A DNA stretch of 64,000 bases. It comes from Trissonchulus latispiculum. Taxonomy: Eukaryota; Nematoda; Enoplea; Enoplida; Ironidae. Within the stretch, counting starts at the first letter, position 1, and each line of letters begins with the position of its first letter. A model generated the notes under the pieces. It was given only the letters and a program-made list of their open reading frames with translations. It searched no databases and was not told the DNA's origin. The position numbers and the translations under genes are program-made. Where the stretch lies: the NCBI GenBank assembly GCA_030248195.1, contig JASAND010030842.1, forward strand, positions 1 through 64,000, in the 5' to 3' direction. Positions 24,200-38,010 of the stretch are shown here, one piece after another.

Positions 24200-25615
24200 A
24201 TTGCAGTTCCAGTGCCTACAATTTACGCTGGTATATCTTGCTGAGGGTTTCGAATTCGACATGAAATAACAAAATACTGCTGCATGGCAAATACATCAAT
24301 TTTAACCCTCTACCTGTAAGTATTTATTACTGCATAAATTACAATTGCAAGCCAAACAACCAGCGAGAAACGTTTGAACGATTTGGCCAAGCTCGTTATA
24401 TTATTATAGCTACTGTTATATTCTTCAAACCTTAATTCCGTCTTACTTTTTCATACTGCTTTGTAGGACTGGAAGGTAAAATGTTCAGGACATCAAGAGC
24501 TTCAATTTGATTTAGAATTTTCTATATTTGGAAAAGTTAAAAGTGTGCCATTTTGGACTATAGGCTTCCGTCATCGCACTGACCGAGGTATGCATCCACA
24601 GTTAAACACCAGCAATTGGGGTGAAACATAGCATAAGTCTTCCTTTTATATGTGCAAATTGGCACACTGAATTTAATTGGATATCTCTGGTTTTACCCGA
24701 CTTGTTGACTACTATATCCCAAAATTTGAAAAAATGAAGTTTCTGAGGCAAAACGATGCCAACAACTCGGTAACCAAAACTATGAACTACGTTCAAGTAG
24801 CAGCATGGATTGTGCGTGTGCAAATGGAACCTCTAATTGGGTAATGTGTTTATGTCTATACGCGAATCTTGCGGTAATTGGTTAATTATTTCAGATGACG
24901 ATACATGCCTTTGGTGACATTTTTGGAAGTCAGAATTGTGCAAAACCTGGCTTCATCAAACTTTGAAAATTTCAAGAAAATCGCTGAGCTAAAACAAAAA
25001 CACACCACCTAAAAATATTAACACGCTATCTAATCTAGATTAGTATTGTGCCAAGTAATAGATAATTTGCTGTTGCGCTGCACTCAAACTTTTCCTTACT
25101 GTGAACTTTTCCAAACTTATACGTTTTCCTATATTTAAAACATGTCGGGGTCACTTTTGGAGGAATATTGTGAATGATAGGGAAACTTTGCAACAAGCGC
25201 AAGTGTTTTGTTTTGTGGACCCATGGAAAACACAAAATATATATGTGAAAATGAGAAAACCCGGAGATGTTCAAAAATTGGAGACCCCCTCTCTTAAGGT
25301 GGGATCAAATTGATTAAACTTTGCACTAGACCAAACTGAAGTGCTGAGTCTTGCCGAGGGTAATTTTTCTAGGTTTCCCCAAAGTTACCTATAACCTGAG
25401 AACTTTATGAAAAGTGAGTTTTTGAAATTTTATGATTTTTCAACACTTCAAATGAGAATTACACAACTTTGTAAAAGTTTTAGCAAAAACCAAAAACATT
25501 ACCCTCAGCAATAGTACGAAACATGTTTCTGCGAAATTGTTTATTTGCTATTTGATTGAGGCAGTTAGGAGAAATCCTTGATGCAGTTTTTGAAAACTCG
25601 GTTTTGTAGTCTCAA
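24200..25615. other. Gene-free AT-rich stretch
   Basis: Only short ORFs with no recognisable domain and no splice-supported exon. No inverted termini or tandem arrays were seen. Confidence 0.4.
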
Positions 25616-25622
25616 CCTCAGC

Positions 25623-26011
25623 CACAGGTGGACAAGGGGGGGGGAAAGGGGGGGAAATTTCCCCTCCCTCGGCGAAGTCGTACACAAGGGGTCGCAAAAT
25701 TGCTCCCACAAGGGGTAAGAAAATTGGCCACAAGGGGTAAGAAAATTGCCCAAAAAAATAGGTTTTACGACTAAAATTTCCAAAAATTTTCCGGCTTAGC
25801 CGGAATTTTTAACTAAACATCACTATTTTTTGCGAAAAAACGTCCCAAAAAACACGTTTTTGCTAAAAAATAGCTGTTTTTTGTTAAAAAACTGGCAAAA
25901 ATCGCTTAAAAATCGCCTTCAAAAGTACCCCTAAGAAAAATCGCTCTCACAAGGGGTACCCAAATTTGCTTCCACAAGGGTCAGTGAAATTTGGCCTCCC
26001 GTTCAGGTATG
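25623..26011. mobile_element. CATAGGTGGACAAGGGG-type MITE, uninterrupted copy
   Basis: Begins CACAGGTGGACAAGGGGG and ends TTCAGGTAT(G). The flanking 8-mers ACCTCAGC and ACCTCTGC differ at one base. Contains CACAAGGGGT repeats. A second copy at 57277-59149 carries an insertion at the point that is continuous here. Confidence 0.6.
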
Positions 26012-26096
26012 ACCTCTGCTAGACTCAAACAATCAAGCTATTTTTGCACAAAATATGTGCTTGCGGACGGTTTTAATTTGAATACATCGTTGCCGA

Positions 26097-28370
26097 ATGT
26101 TGAGGTTACATACAGCAGCAATTGACAAAAATCTGGGAAATTTAGAAATCAGCTGGTTTTTTGACCCAATCTCGTTTATCTCTCTGAATGTTCAAGATAC
26201 AAAAAGTAGTCTGAGAGCAATTATACAGTTTGACGTAGTCTTTCGATTGAATATGGTTTCGGCTAATTTCAAGAAACTCTGTAAGACTTATTCGGCAAAA
26301 ACCAACTGTGACAACTGTGACTATCGTCTGCTTCGGAAGAAGGCAAATAAACTGCGGAAAATCAGTGAACTGTCAGAGAAGGACGCTATGGAAGCCCTTC
26401 GATTGAAGATTAGCTGGATTGAGATGAAATCTTCCACTGCCAGACGGAACAGAAGATTCGTTCGCATCTGCAGACGACTGCCGTCTCTTATCCCGTCGGA
26501 TGATAAACTAGAAAAAGGGGTTATAGATCTGAATTCCGTTAGGATTACGAAGGAGCAGAAGCTTGTTCTTTCAAAGGACTCGGCTACTACCCTCGTCTGA
26601 ACATCCAGAATTTAACGGATATGAACTGTCAACCAGCATATCCAGGTTCTGCAATCACGTAATACGCTGCTTTCCTGGGACTCTTCAGGCCAAGGTATTT
26701 TGTGATTCCATCAAAAATGATGTACAGGCTATTCCGCCCTATCGTAGACGGTCGAACCTCTCCCACGCTCAGCAGAATGCCTACGATAAACATCCAGTTA
26801 GACGACACAAACACCTATACGCGCGATGGCTAAGATAATGACCAATTCTTTTCCCAGATCGTTGCCCACTATGTGGAGGATTGGCATGCTCAGCGCAAAG
26901 CAGCTTCAGTTACTGATGTAGCCAAAGTTGTTGTAACCAAATACTGTTACCAAAGCCGCCAGATTCTATCTTCCACATGTAGAAGATTCTATATCCTGGG
27001 AGACCTATAATTTCTGCAAATGGTTGCCCCACTGAATAACTCAGTGGTTTCGTGGACTCCCAGCTTAAACCTCTGGCTTCCCAAATTCCTTCCTTCATCC
27101 AGAATACAACTGAGTTCTTACGCAAGCTTGGATCCCGTACCGTGTCATCTGACTGTATTTTGGCCACGCCCGACAGAATAAACGTCTACACGAACATTCC
27201 ACCACCATCTAGAACGAGAAGCTTGTAAGGAGGCTCTGAATTCTAGGTATGATGCCCGTTGCCCGAGATGATTCTGAAACTTTTAGAACTAGTCTTGGCC
27301 CTCAATGCCTTCGAATTTAATGGAGAATTCTACACCCAGAGAGAGGGCACTGCAATGGGAAAATGATGGCCCTCAACTAGCCAGTTCGTGGGTTACGCTT
27401 TCGAGAAGAAACTATTTTCTATGTCCGAAGAAAAGCCCATGGCATGGTGGCGCTACATTGACGACGGCTTTATTATTTGGAAGGGGTCCCGAGATGGACT
27501 AGACAGGTTTCTGCGACTAGCAAATAGCCTTATCCCTTGCATCAAACTGGAAGTTGACGTTGGAGTTACCAAAGTGGTAACTGTAAGGGGGTGGTGAAAA
27601 GTGATGAACGCAAGAGTTACCAAAGTTACCCGAGATGCAAGGTTCGGCTCAGAAGTACGAAGGCCCTATCCTTTAGCCAAGAACAATTGCTATGAGTGAA
27701 GGCTCCACCAGACCCTACAAACGAGGAAAGACATTATGATTTGTTTTTTATCTTACCATCTTGATCTAGATGGCGCCAGGAATATCTTGCAACGACATGA
27801 CATTTCTTGACTGGTCTGAATACTAAGATCAAACTATTTTGAAGGCCACCGCCAAAATTGCGCATTGCAGTCGTTAAAGCCAAGCTTCCCACGCCAGGCA
27901 CTAATACCATAAACCGAGTTAACGAACTCGGTGATACTAAATGTAGATTAGCCTCTGAATGTAACCGAAACTGTGTTCGTTGTACCGCCATCAAGGAGGT
28001 GAGCTCATTCAAGCTCTGTCGCTGGTCTGGAATACCCAATCAGGAGTAATTTTGACTGTACAAGTACTGGAACATTGTATTTGGCGGAGATAGATGGCTG
28101 TTCGTCACACTACGTGGGAGAAAGTGGAAATTAACTCTCTCAAAGATTTCATTGCCACAGGCACGGTATCCGCAAAATGGATGCTACTAAACCTGTATCT
28201 TGTGACTTCAGAAACCACAACCATCATTTAAATGATTTAAGAGTGACAGTAATAGACTTTGCCGAAAAAGAAAAGAACGAAAAAGAAGCAAGAAAACAAT
28301 GCATCAGCCAACTTTTCACTGACTATCCTTTTAGAATTAATTTGGACCATATTCTTCGTTTAAGCAAGTT
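26097..28370 (+). pseudogene. Decayed Penelope-like retroelement (RT plus GIY-YIG endonuclease)
   Basis: A dead retroelement whose frame shifts repeatedly. In order: an N-terminal segment at 26097-26600 with VIDLNSVRITKEQKLVLSK; an RT finger region near 27000-27190 with GRPIISANGCPTE, LSGFVDSQLKPLASQIPSFI and VYTNIP; FYTQREGTAMG near 27330; the catalytic box WWRYIDDGFIIW near 27445; then a GIY-YIG-type endonuclease near 28060-28350 with LYLAEIDGCSSHYVGESG and a VSCDFRNHNHHLNDLRV tail. This order is that of Penelope-like elements. Several stops and frameshifts lie between the blocks, so no complete product can be made. Ends are approximate. Confidence 0.85.
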
Positions 28371-28449
28371 CTGCCCCCCAGGATTGAGTTTAGTAGCATT
28401 CATTCTGTCGAAGACCGTCCTGAGCCCCCTAGAGCCCCAAACATTTGTG

Positions 28450-30790
28450 TGACAGTCCCGCTCAGCCCCCCTACCCCCCCAAATCAGACCTTTTTCTCCA
28501 AAGCGTCCCGAGGCACCTAGATCTTCCCGGATATCTCTATCGCGGTCCCTCCCTGTCCCCCAGTCAATAACGTTGTCCCCGACCTTCCCATTGCCTGATA
28601 TTTTTCAGCGCAGAAGGGACAGGATCCATTTGGGAACCCGAAACTGGTAGTGGAAAAAAGGTGAACATTGTTTTGAGTATTCACGTTTTGGACTTTGACA
28701 TTTTATTAAAATATGTATCCAGAAACAATCACCTTCTTATTGTCTTGTAAGAGTACATTATGAAATTAAATTTAATATATCAAGTCATAACAACTGCTTT
28801 AGAAAAAGAAATATCCAATCTGCATCCGATATGTATTAAAATGCGCAGAATTCAGCAGTGTATTAAGGGTGAACCTCTGTCCTGCCTTTATTTCTCAACT
28901 AATCTCTTTCAAATTTCCTTCCATGGTAACTGGAAGCAATGGTGCAAATACTATCAATATGTCGAAAAAGAATCTAGAGCCTGGCTTGCGACTTACGGTA
29001 TAAGGAACAAGTTGACATTTACAAAATGGTGCCATTTATTAACGGCTGAATAAACGTAGCTTAAAGTGAACCAAATGCACACGGACACTTTTTCAATTTT
29101 TAATTTACGGAATTTTGAGTATTTTATAAACGTTCAAAGGTTTTGAAAATCAATATTTCACGAAAAACATGAGCAAAAAATGAAAAATGTAATATTCGTT
29201 TCCAAACGATTACTTTTTACTTACGTGTTGGGCATGGTCAATATAAATTTGCCATATATTCAGCCGCCTGTTGCTTTAGGTAAAACCACGTCCAGAAGAG
29301 ATGTGCACACCGTTGGAAAGTTTTTTATTTTGTTTTGTTTAGCAATAGAATTTATCGTGTGGAGCTTTCATAAAATTTTGATTTTTAAGCCATAATGGTA
29401 GCTATCCAATTGCTTGGTCTGAGCTGCCAAAATTTTGACAAGACAGCAATAACACCCATTCTAACCTAAGGTGGTAGTACCACTAGCTGGATTTTCTACG
29501 TAATCTTGGTATGGAAGAAGCAATTTTAACAAAATTTTAGGAGATGCAAGTTTAGTTGGCAGACTTTGTTTTAGTTAGCGATCTTTGCACGAAGTTTTGG
29601 TGTCAGAGAGCGCATAATTGGCTGGCTACCATCATGGCTTTGCGCATGGGCAAATAATCAAATTTTTATTTAAGCATTATATGATGCATTTGTCTCCACC
29701 ACGTGAAAGAGCATGAAAACAGCTTTAAAATGATGTCTCTTGTGTACGTGGTGTCTATCAAAAGTTACAGATGGTTTTACACAATTTTGAATTACGCTGA
29801 CCGTTTGCACACATTACGCGAAGTAACAACAGTTTATCCTAAAACTAAATCTGTTGTGTTTTAACAGTTGTCGTTGTGTTACTTATGTGCATTACTTGAC
29901 AAAAATACTTTGCAGCTGCTTGAAGGCTTTGGAAATTCGTAAACCCAAAGCAAGCAATGAAAAGTTACAGAATCTTTGCTTTTGATTTTGATTTTCTCGT
30001 CACTGCTGTAACCAAAATTGACAAAGTCTTGCATAAAGTAAATAAAAATAAAATTTACAAATATTTGAAATATGCTGAAAAACGGAAAAACTCATTTTCA
30101 CGAAAAACTAAAAAACTAAAAAAACCGTCTGAGCGTATATATAAACAAACCATATACGAAAAGAAAAAAGAAAATGGTCATATCCAGTGCGTTTCTATGA
30201 TAATTTTGTCAAAACATCGCTTCAGTATGCAGAAATTAAGCATTTCTGCAAATATCAAGTGTTCTCCAACTCTGAAAAGTCATTGTACTTGATTAGAGGC
30301 AGATAGAAAAATAAAACCACCCGGGCAAATTGTCCGAAGATACAGTGTGCAAAATATCTTTCAAATCCACGCTTTGGTTTTAGAGCAATCTTCGATCAAA
30401 AATGTTTGGCCGCTGTTCGACAAAATCAGTTATTTGACTATAGTTTTAGACTAATTTAGTCTACAGGGGTCCAATTAACCCAATTTGTCCACCTTTCAAA
30501 GCTATCTAATTTGAGTATGTTTGTGCCTATATTTGTGGTCTGTAGCAATACCAACTCGACAAAACCTCTTTTCAGAAAAACTGCGTCAAAACATTTTTCG
30601 AAACTATTTTCGAACGAAAAACATTTAAAAATGTACTGCTCAAAAAGATGAGAGCTCCAGACTTATGTCTAAGAGCAAAGTTGTAAGGCACATAATAAGC
30701 TTTAAAATGACCACAGTCGCTAGGCACAGTTCTCTACACATAGTTCTAGAACTTCAAAATTTTGTTCCTCACTGTACATGTAAATTGTCG
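28450..30790. other. Gene-free AT-rich stretch
   Basis: ORFs of up to 111 codons occur (for example 29957-30292, Lys-rich), but none shows a domain, splice sites linking to neighbours, or repeat structure. Read as non-coding. Confidence 0.4.
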
Positions 30791-30799
30791 TTTATGCAG

Positions 30800-31716
30800 G
30801 AAGTGTATCCTCATATCCGTATCTGTACATTCACGTGAGCTTACAGAACTGGCAAAATTAGCAAAAAATAGCAGAAACGTTCTGACAAGATGACATCTAA
30901 CAGGATGAATATAGACCAAAAGTTTTTGAACATCGATTTCTCAAAACTGAAGAATCGGCCAAAAAGTTCTTTTTGTGCCACGATATGAAGGACATATGGG
31001 CCGGATTTGGCTCAGCAGGTCCTAACGGTCGAGAAAATCGGCCAAATGCACAGTAACACGAAATTTCGCAACTTCGCATTGAGTTTTCTTGCTACTCAAT
31101 ATGTTTTAGCCCAAACCAAGAAAAACGTCCCTCCGCAGAAGTGCGAATTTCGATTCTGCCGAACATCTCCAGAATCCGTCGAGTAGTTTTTGAGAAATCG
31201 ATGTTCGAAACAAAATAATCGAAGTTTTGCCAAAATGGTTTTTCGGCCAAATCTCTAGCTGAAAGCAATAAAGTCCGGCTAATAGGCATTCATTAAATGT
31301 GCATTTGTACGATGTATCGATTTAGTATAACTAAGCCAGTTTTGTCCTTAACATGTGGCAGTAATTTCGAAAAAACTGATTTCCTCTAAAATGGCCATTT
31401 TTTGACCCTAAAAACAGTTTTTTGCTTGTGCTGACTTAACCACTGGAGATAGCTCAAAGGTTGTAAGAGCAAAAATGTTCATTTTCGAGTTCTCTTTCCA
31501 GCCATACCAACCAATCCCGTGTCTTGTCTACCTGCTGGGAGCTTAAGGCCAAAAACCGAAACTTTCTTATCTTTTAGCCTAAGAATACGGGACTGGTCCT
31601 AAAATGTTAAAGAGCACGAAAATAGGTTATTTCGTAAGTTTTAGCCCTTTGCGTAAAGGATTAAAGCCGTAGGAGTCAAAAATACCCGAAAGGAAACCAG
31701 CACTTTAAAGCTAATA
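30800..31716. mobile_element. Degenerate copy of the TTAA-flanked family
   Basis: Aligns through most of its length with 11740-12619: the ACATCGATTTCTCAAAACTG block, the CCAACCAATCC block and the AATGTTAAAGAGC block. The right end is GGAAACCAGCAC followed by TTTAA. The left end is not clear. Confidence 0.6.
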
Positions 31717-32049
31717 AGAGGTACCTTCTTAAAGCAGCAATTGGAGCTAGCTTCACAAAGGCTTCAAAATAGAAAGTCTGCTGTCATTCCGCTCATCTGG
31801 ACCAGTCAGGTTTGACTCTAAAAACCTGAGTCTAACCAAAGTTGCGGATGAAATCTGCGGCGGTAACTGCAATTCAAAGTCTTCACAATATTTTTTGCGC
31901 ATACACTGCACATTATACCCTTGGATTAGTAGTAGTTGAAATACTATTTAACGTTGCATTTACATGTAAATCCTAAATATCTACTATTTATTTAGCTCTT
32001 ATTCTCTTGTTTGGCTTGAAGCGTACCTTCAATGAGGGATGGGACGTAT

Positions 32050-35000
32050 TATAAGCATATGTAGGTGTAGCACCTGTTGGGGTGGGGGCGGGGGACGGGG
32101 GGGCATAGGTGTAACTGGGATTTGGGGGTGGGCCCCCCTCCCCCGAAATTTGGGGGGGGGGGGGGGAGTAGTTTGGATGGATTTTGAATTTTTTTTTGTA
32201 ATTTTACGTTATACATAGGGGGGGGGGGGGGTGGTGTAGGTAGTTTATCCCCGGGGGGGGGCACCATAGTGTATCCGGGTAGATCTCCTAAATGGGGTAA
32301 AAAGAAAATGTAAAATTTTTGAATTTTCTTGTTTTTAATTCTCTGAAATTGTCTGAGTTAAAGTAGAATGGTTTTAAAGATATTTTTTATTATTTATGTC
32401 GCAAATAGTCGATTTTTGATTTTAGGGATGGTGTGTTTTTTGTTCCCCCAACCCAGGGGGGCGGGGGGCACCGGGGGGCCCCCCGCGCTCGCCTTTGTGC
32501 GGGATCGAAAAATGTTCAGAGCTCTAGGAAAATTGGGTTAAGAAATTTAAAAAGGGAAATGAAAAATGAAAACAAAAAGAAAAATGAAAATGGAAGCGGG
32601 AGAGGAAAATTTTGAAAAATTCGCTAAATTTGGACTTCCCAAAAAAGGTCGCTCGGGGGGGGGGGGGGGCAAAAAGTGTTGCCCGGGGGGGGGGGGGTTG
32701 TTGAAAAATGGTCACTTTTGGAAACGAATAGAGAAAAAGTAACGATAGGAATAGAAATATGCCTATTTGGAGAAACAGGGAAAAGTTGAGTAAAACAGTC
32801 TAATGTAAAATTATTAGGTAGAGTTTATCATTAGAAAGGGAAAATGTATTTTTGGATAAAAAATGAAAATTTTTGGGGGGGGGGGGGGGGGGGGGCAAAT
32901 GGGCTCCCAAATTCGTTAATTGGGGGGGTTTTTGATAGAATATTTTTATTTTTTATGTTTTAGTTTTATGATTGTTGTTTTATTGATTTTTTGTGAAAAA
33001 TGAGAGGGGAGGTATAAGAAGGATAAAAAGGAATATGGGAGGAGGAGAAGGATTTAATTTTTATTAGGGGTTATAGTAGGATTATGAGGAAGAGTGGATT
33101 ATGGGGGGGGAGAGGGGGGGGGGTTGTTTCTCAAATTTTGACTTAGGGGGGGATGGGGTAGGGTTGTGGTGGGGTTTTGTGGTGGGGGTGGGTGGGGGGG
33201 GGGGGGGAGGGGTTTTTTTGTTGTTGGGGGGAGTGGGGGGGGTGTGGGTTGTGGGGTTTGGGAGTATATTGGGTGGGGGTGGTGTAGGGGGGAAGGGGGT
33301 AAGGGGGGGGGTGTTTTTTTTGTGGGGACTTCGATATGGGGTTAACTATGAGGGGCGGGTGTGGGGGTGTCGTGGCGGGGAGGGGACAATATTTTTCCTG
33401 GGGATGTAATGGGTGAAATATTTTGTTTTTTTTTCTGGTATTTTCTTTCTTTTTTTTTTGTGTCTGTTGATTTGATGTTTGCCGTTTTTATTGTAGAGAG
33501 ACTTTGAGGGATTGTTTCGTGGGTTTTTAGTCGACTTATTTTTTTTTTTTTGTGTTTTAGTGTTTTTGTTTGTTTGTGAGTAGAGTAGAAAATGCGTCTG
33601 AGATATAAAGATATTAGAGTTATGATGAGATGGTTTTTTTGATTAGATTGGGCGAGAGTTTGATGGGGGAGAGGCCCGCAGGAAAGTAGAAAAAGAAAAG
33701 GAGAAGGGAATGGAAGGATGTAGTAGTTTTGGAAGGTGAAAAAATATGGAGTTTGGATAGTTTGTAATTCTAGTGAGTAATAAGTGGTAATAGGATCATT
33801 AAATGGTTGTAGGTATGTTAGTATAATAGGTTTGCTAACGGGGTAATTGAAAAGTTAAAAGGTTTTTGATAAAAGTTTTGGGGTACAGGTAGTAGGTGTA
33901 GGAAAATGTCATTTGGTCCTGAAAAAGGTGCACGGGGGTAAGGAAAAGAAATTTCTTATCTTTAGCTAAGAATAGGGATGGTCCTAAAATGTTAAAGGAG
34001 AAATATTATTTCGTAATTTGCCCTTTTGCGTAAAGATTAGGTGAGTATAGAGAAGTTTTTGTGTTTTTAGAGATTGAGTAGTTAGTTATAGAGTTTTTTT
34101 GCGCAGGGACCTTTAAACTGGTCTAAATCGTAAAGTGGGTGTCTGGTTGATTCTCTTCCATTTTTTTGCTACATTAGATTAGTGTGTTGATTTTTGTTTT
34201 TTTTTTTTTTTTTTTGTTTTTTTTTTTGTTTGGTTTTAAGGATGATTATAAGCATATGTAGGTGTGAGTTGGGGGTGTAGTGGGGGGTTCCCGGCCCTTT
34301 TTGGAGCCAAAAAGTTAGCTAAATTTTGCCCAAAAATGGTCACTTTTTGAAAAATTTTTCTCAAATTTTGACTTACAATCTCTTTAAAACCGCTTATAAA
34401 CATAGGTGTGTTGGGGGGGGGGGGGCGTGGGCATAGGTGTACCAGGCTACAGTTTACCCCCTGTGAGACCCCCCCCCACGGAAAGGCCAGACCCCCCACC
34501 CCCCATACCCGACCTCGACTACTCCCCCCCAAGCCGAGCTCAGACCCCCCTCCCCCCCTAAAATGGGGTCCAAACAAAAGAAAAATGCTAAATTTTTGCA
34601 AAACTTTTTGCAATTTTTCAAAAATTTTCTGAAAAAATTGTCTAGAAACAGTTAAAAACGCTAAGAAATAGGTTTTAAAACGCAATACGAATGGTTTTTA
34701 TTAGATTTATGTCGAAAATAGTCGATTTTATGTCCAAAAAGGGCCATTTTAAGCGGAAAAAAATTTGGGTACAGTTTGGGTACAGTTTTTTTTGAAAATT
34801 TCCGATTTTTGAGACCCCCCCAAGCCAGATTTTGACTTTTTACTCCCCCCCAACCCAAACAGGTGGTACACCTATGGGCGTGGGGGGATCCCCCCCCCCC
34901 CACCAAAATGACAAATTTTGGCGCCCCCCCCCCCCCCGATTTCAGTGGCGGCGCCAGGGGGGGGCCCGGGGGCCCCTGGCCCCCCCCCCCTTTGCGATTT

Positions 35001-36897
35001 GGGCCCCTCCCTTTGGGGTGTCGGGCCCCCACCTTGAAAAATTTTTCAGATGTTTGTATGCTGATATAATTTGAGTGTTTTAAGAAATTTTTTTAAAAAA
35101 TCGGCAAATTTTTGCTAAAAATTGAAACATTTTTTCTAAAAATCGAAAAATTTTTGTTAAAATTTGAGAAGTTTCTGGGAGATGAAGGTAAAATTTGCAA
35201 AAATTTGGCAAAAATTTTGGACTTCCCAAAAAAAGGTCGCCGGATTTCTGGGTCGGGCCCCCCCTTCAAAAAATCCTGGCGCCGCTACTGCCCGATTTAC
35301 AGATTTTTGCTACCCCCCCCCCCCCAGATTTTTGGCCAAAAAGTGGCCAATCGAAAATTTAGGGCATATATAGGTGTAACGGGGATTTGGGGTGGGGGGG
35401 GCGCCATAGGTGTAAGGTGGGGGGGGGGGTTGGGGGGGTAGCCCCCCAAGCCTTTTTTCAACCCTCCCCCAAAACTTTTTGGGGGGGGTCCCCCAACTGG
35501 GGGGGGGGGGGGGTCGCGCCGAACGCGAAAATGGCCTAAAATTGGGTATTTTTAGGTAAATTTTGAAAAAAATTTTTAAAAATGTCCAAATTTTTGGCTT
35601 AAACTGTTTATTATTATGAGAAATACACGTTTTTAACTGTATTATGGATCATATGACTCAATATTGTCCTTATTTTGGACTTGGAAACATGTTGGCAATC
35701 AAGTTTTTGAGTTTAAAACCACTGTCTAATGTTAAAATTACTTTATTGTAATAGATGTTTTTTATCATCAAAAACGGCTGAAAATGCGATTTTTGGCATA
35801 AAAAATAAAAAATTTTGGGGGGGAGGGTTGGGGGGGGGTCCTGGGGGGGGGGGGGGGTTGCCAGAGGGGGCCCCCCCCAGAAAATGTTGGGGGGGAGCCT
35901 CCCCCACCCCAAATCTCCGTTACACCTATGGGGGGCGCCCCTTTTAGACCCTCCCCCCCAAACCCCCCCCCCCCACGACCCCCCCAAACCTCCCCCAAAA
36001 AACTTTTTCAATTTTTATGCCAAAAATCGCATTTTCAGGCTTTGCTAATGCCGAAAAACATTAAAGCATTAAGTAATTTTGACATTAGACTGTTTTTAAA
36101 TTCGAAAACTTGATTGCCAACATGTTTCTGAGTCCAGAATAAGGTCAATATTGAGTTTAGAAGTCCATAAAACCGTTATAAACGTGTATTTCTCGCGATA
36201 ATAAACACGTTAAGCCAAAAATTTGGACTTTTTTGAAAAATTTTGCAAAATTAACCCTTAAAATGCCCAAATTTTGGCCAATTTTCGCGCCTTCGGCGCG
36301 ACTACCCCCCCCCCCCGGGGGGGGGGGGGGGCGGGGGGCCCCCCAAAGGTTGAGGGGGGGAGGTTTGGAAAATTGTCTGGGGGGGGGTTACCCCACCCCC
36401 CAATTACACCTATGATTTAGGGGGTCCCCCCACCCTCCGTCGGAACCCCTCCCCCCAGATTTTCTGCCCAGCCACACCTGTGCTTATAAACGCCTTGTTA
36501 TACGTTAAAAGCGGAAAAGCGCCTGCAAAATAGTTAAAATACAGGAAATTTGGCAATTTTAGGCCATTTTCTGGATTTTCTGAGGGGTCAATTTGGGGGG
36601 GGGGCGTGGGGGGGGACTCTCCCCACCAAAATGACAAATTTTGGCGACCGGACCGACCCCCCCCCAGATTTTCAGATTTTTGCTACCCCCCCCCCCCCAG
36701 TGTTTTGACCAAAATGTGGCCAAAAATGGCATAAAATCGAAAATTTAGGGGGTCCCCACCCTCCGTCGGGAACCCCCTCCAGATTTTTTGCCCAACCACA
36801 CCTATGGGGGGGGGGGGGTTCCGGGGGGTGCCCTGCCCTGTATTACCTTTCACGGGCCGACCACCAAATTTCCAGAGCTTGCCCATCCGTGAAGTTA
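32050..36897. repeat. Cluster of G/C-homopolymer-rich MITEs with ATAGGTGTAAC ends
   Basis: Many copies and fragments of one family: ends near AGGTGTAAC and TTACACCT, runs of 7-20 G or C, and a shared body (ACATGTTTCTGAGTCCAGAA, CGCGATAATAAACACGTTAA). Copies lie in both orientations, for example 35550-35810 inverted against 36000-36230. ORFs here are Gly/Pro-rich by-products of the homopolymers and are not genes. Homopolymer lengths are probably unreliable. Confidence 0.6.
32880..34230. other. Cytosine-poor, low-quality-looking stretch
   Basis: Cytosine is almost absent: only three occur in 33001-33300. The tract 33950-34035 is a gapped version of 31565-31680, with many single-base losses (for example TTCTTATCTTTAGCTAAGAATA). 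This looks like a poor consensus copy of neighbouring sequence rather than natural divergence. Confidence 0.5.
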
Positions 36898-38010
36898 TAG
36901 CCATGGGGGGAAAAACCCCACATTTTCGGATTTTGGCTGGAACTTTTTTATTATAAGGGTTATCTGAGAACTTTATATACCATCGTACTTGGCGTACTTA
37001 GAACTTTCTTTTAAGCCTATTTGCACTTCTGTAGGTTGTGCCGTTAGAGCGGTATAATGCAAAAAGTAGCGGGGGAAAAAACCCAATGGGGGGGGAAAAA
37101 CCGAAATGGGGGGAAAATAAACCCACCCCTCACAGGTCTTAAAAATTGTTCTATCGCAATTCTGACACTTCCAGTGTAAAATTCAACCCTTTTTTAGTTA
37201 GTATGAATCAAAAAACCCGATCTAAGTAGCTTTTTTTGAGATCTCATGTGCCGTTGAAAATGCTGCATCAAATGGCCAGGTTTCATGAAGTTTAACACAT
37301 AAACATAGGGCAATTTTTGAAAAATGCTAAAAATGATGTATATAATTTGATAAAACTTATATATTATTCTATCGTGTAGAGAATGGTTTTTTACGTAGAA
37401 TTGGCTGTTAAAATCCACAATTGTACCTGTATTGCTCCTCCAGCTGCGAAATGGCACTTTTAAGGTTTTTAGCCCCTAGCTAGCCAGGTAAGCAAAATTG
37501 TCTGAATCTGACCGCATAGGATGACGCAGCGTGCTCGATAGTACCGTGCTATGGTCTCTAATTGTTTCCGTGTTGAGTTGTTAAAAAATTTTTCAAAAAA
37601 ATTCGGGTGGGTTTTTCCCCCTCAAAGTGGGTTTTTTCCCCGCCACTTTTGGCAATGTGCCAAACTAACGGTACAGCGGATCGGTCTAATTTTGGCTGTG
37701 TGCAAAGTTGAAGAGTTGCCATCATTGCAGATATTTGCAAAATTTTTCTAGCCCAACCCAGTCAAAAGTTACGTCGGTCCAAACTTTTGGTAAATTTTTG
37801 GATGGTTGAACCAAAAAGTAGTTGTCATTTTCAAAATGTCATAAAATAAGCAAGAGTGAACCAAATGACTTGATCTTTGCATACATAGGTTAGAAAGAGT
37901 CGCGCTTCCTGCTGGTATGTTTTGGAGCTCATATCTCCAACCCATGACCCAGGAGGCGGGTGGGTTTTTTCCCCCCAAAAAGGGGGTGGGTTTTTTTCAC
38001 CCCATGGCTA
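36898..38010. mobile_element. TA-target element with a documented empty site (1113 bp)
   Basis: Ends TAGCCATGGGG and CCCCATGGCTA. The target TA is doubled (36896-36897 and 38011-38012). The sister repeat at 39121-39130 reads TGAAGTTAAGT with no insertion, showing the pre-insertion state. Short G4A6C4-like motifs (GGGGGAAAAAACCC) sit just inside both ends. No ORF. Confidence 0.8.

Noticed and set aside
29957..30292. 111-codon Lys-rich ORF
   Set aside because: AT-rich composition, no domain, no splice partners.
33101..33409. Gly-rich ORF
   Set aside because: Translation of G homopolymers in a cytosine-poor, possibly erroneous stretch.
34236..36011. Pro- and Gly-rich ORFs on both strands
   Set aside because: Translations of C and G runs in MITEs; no conserved domain.
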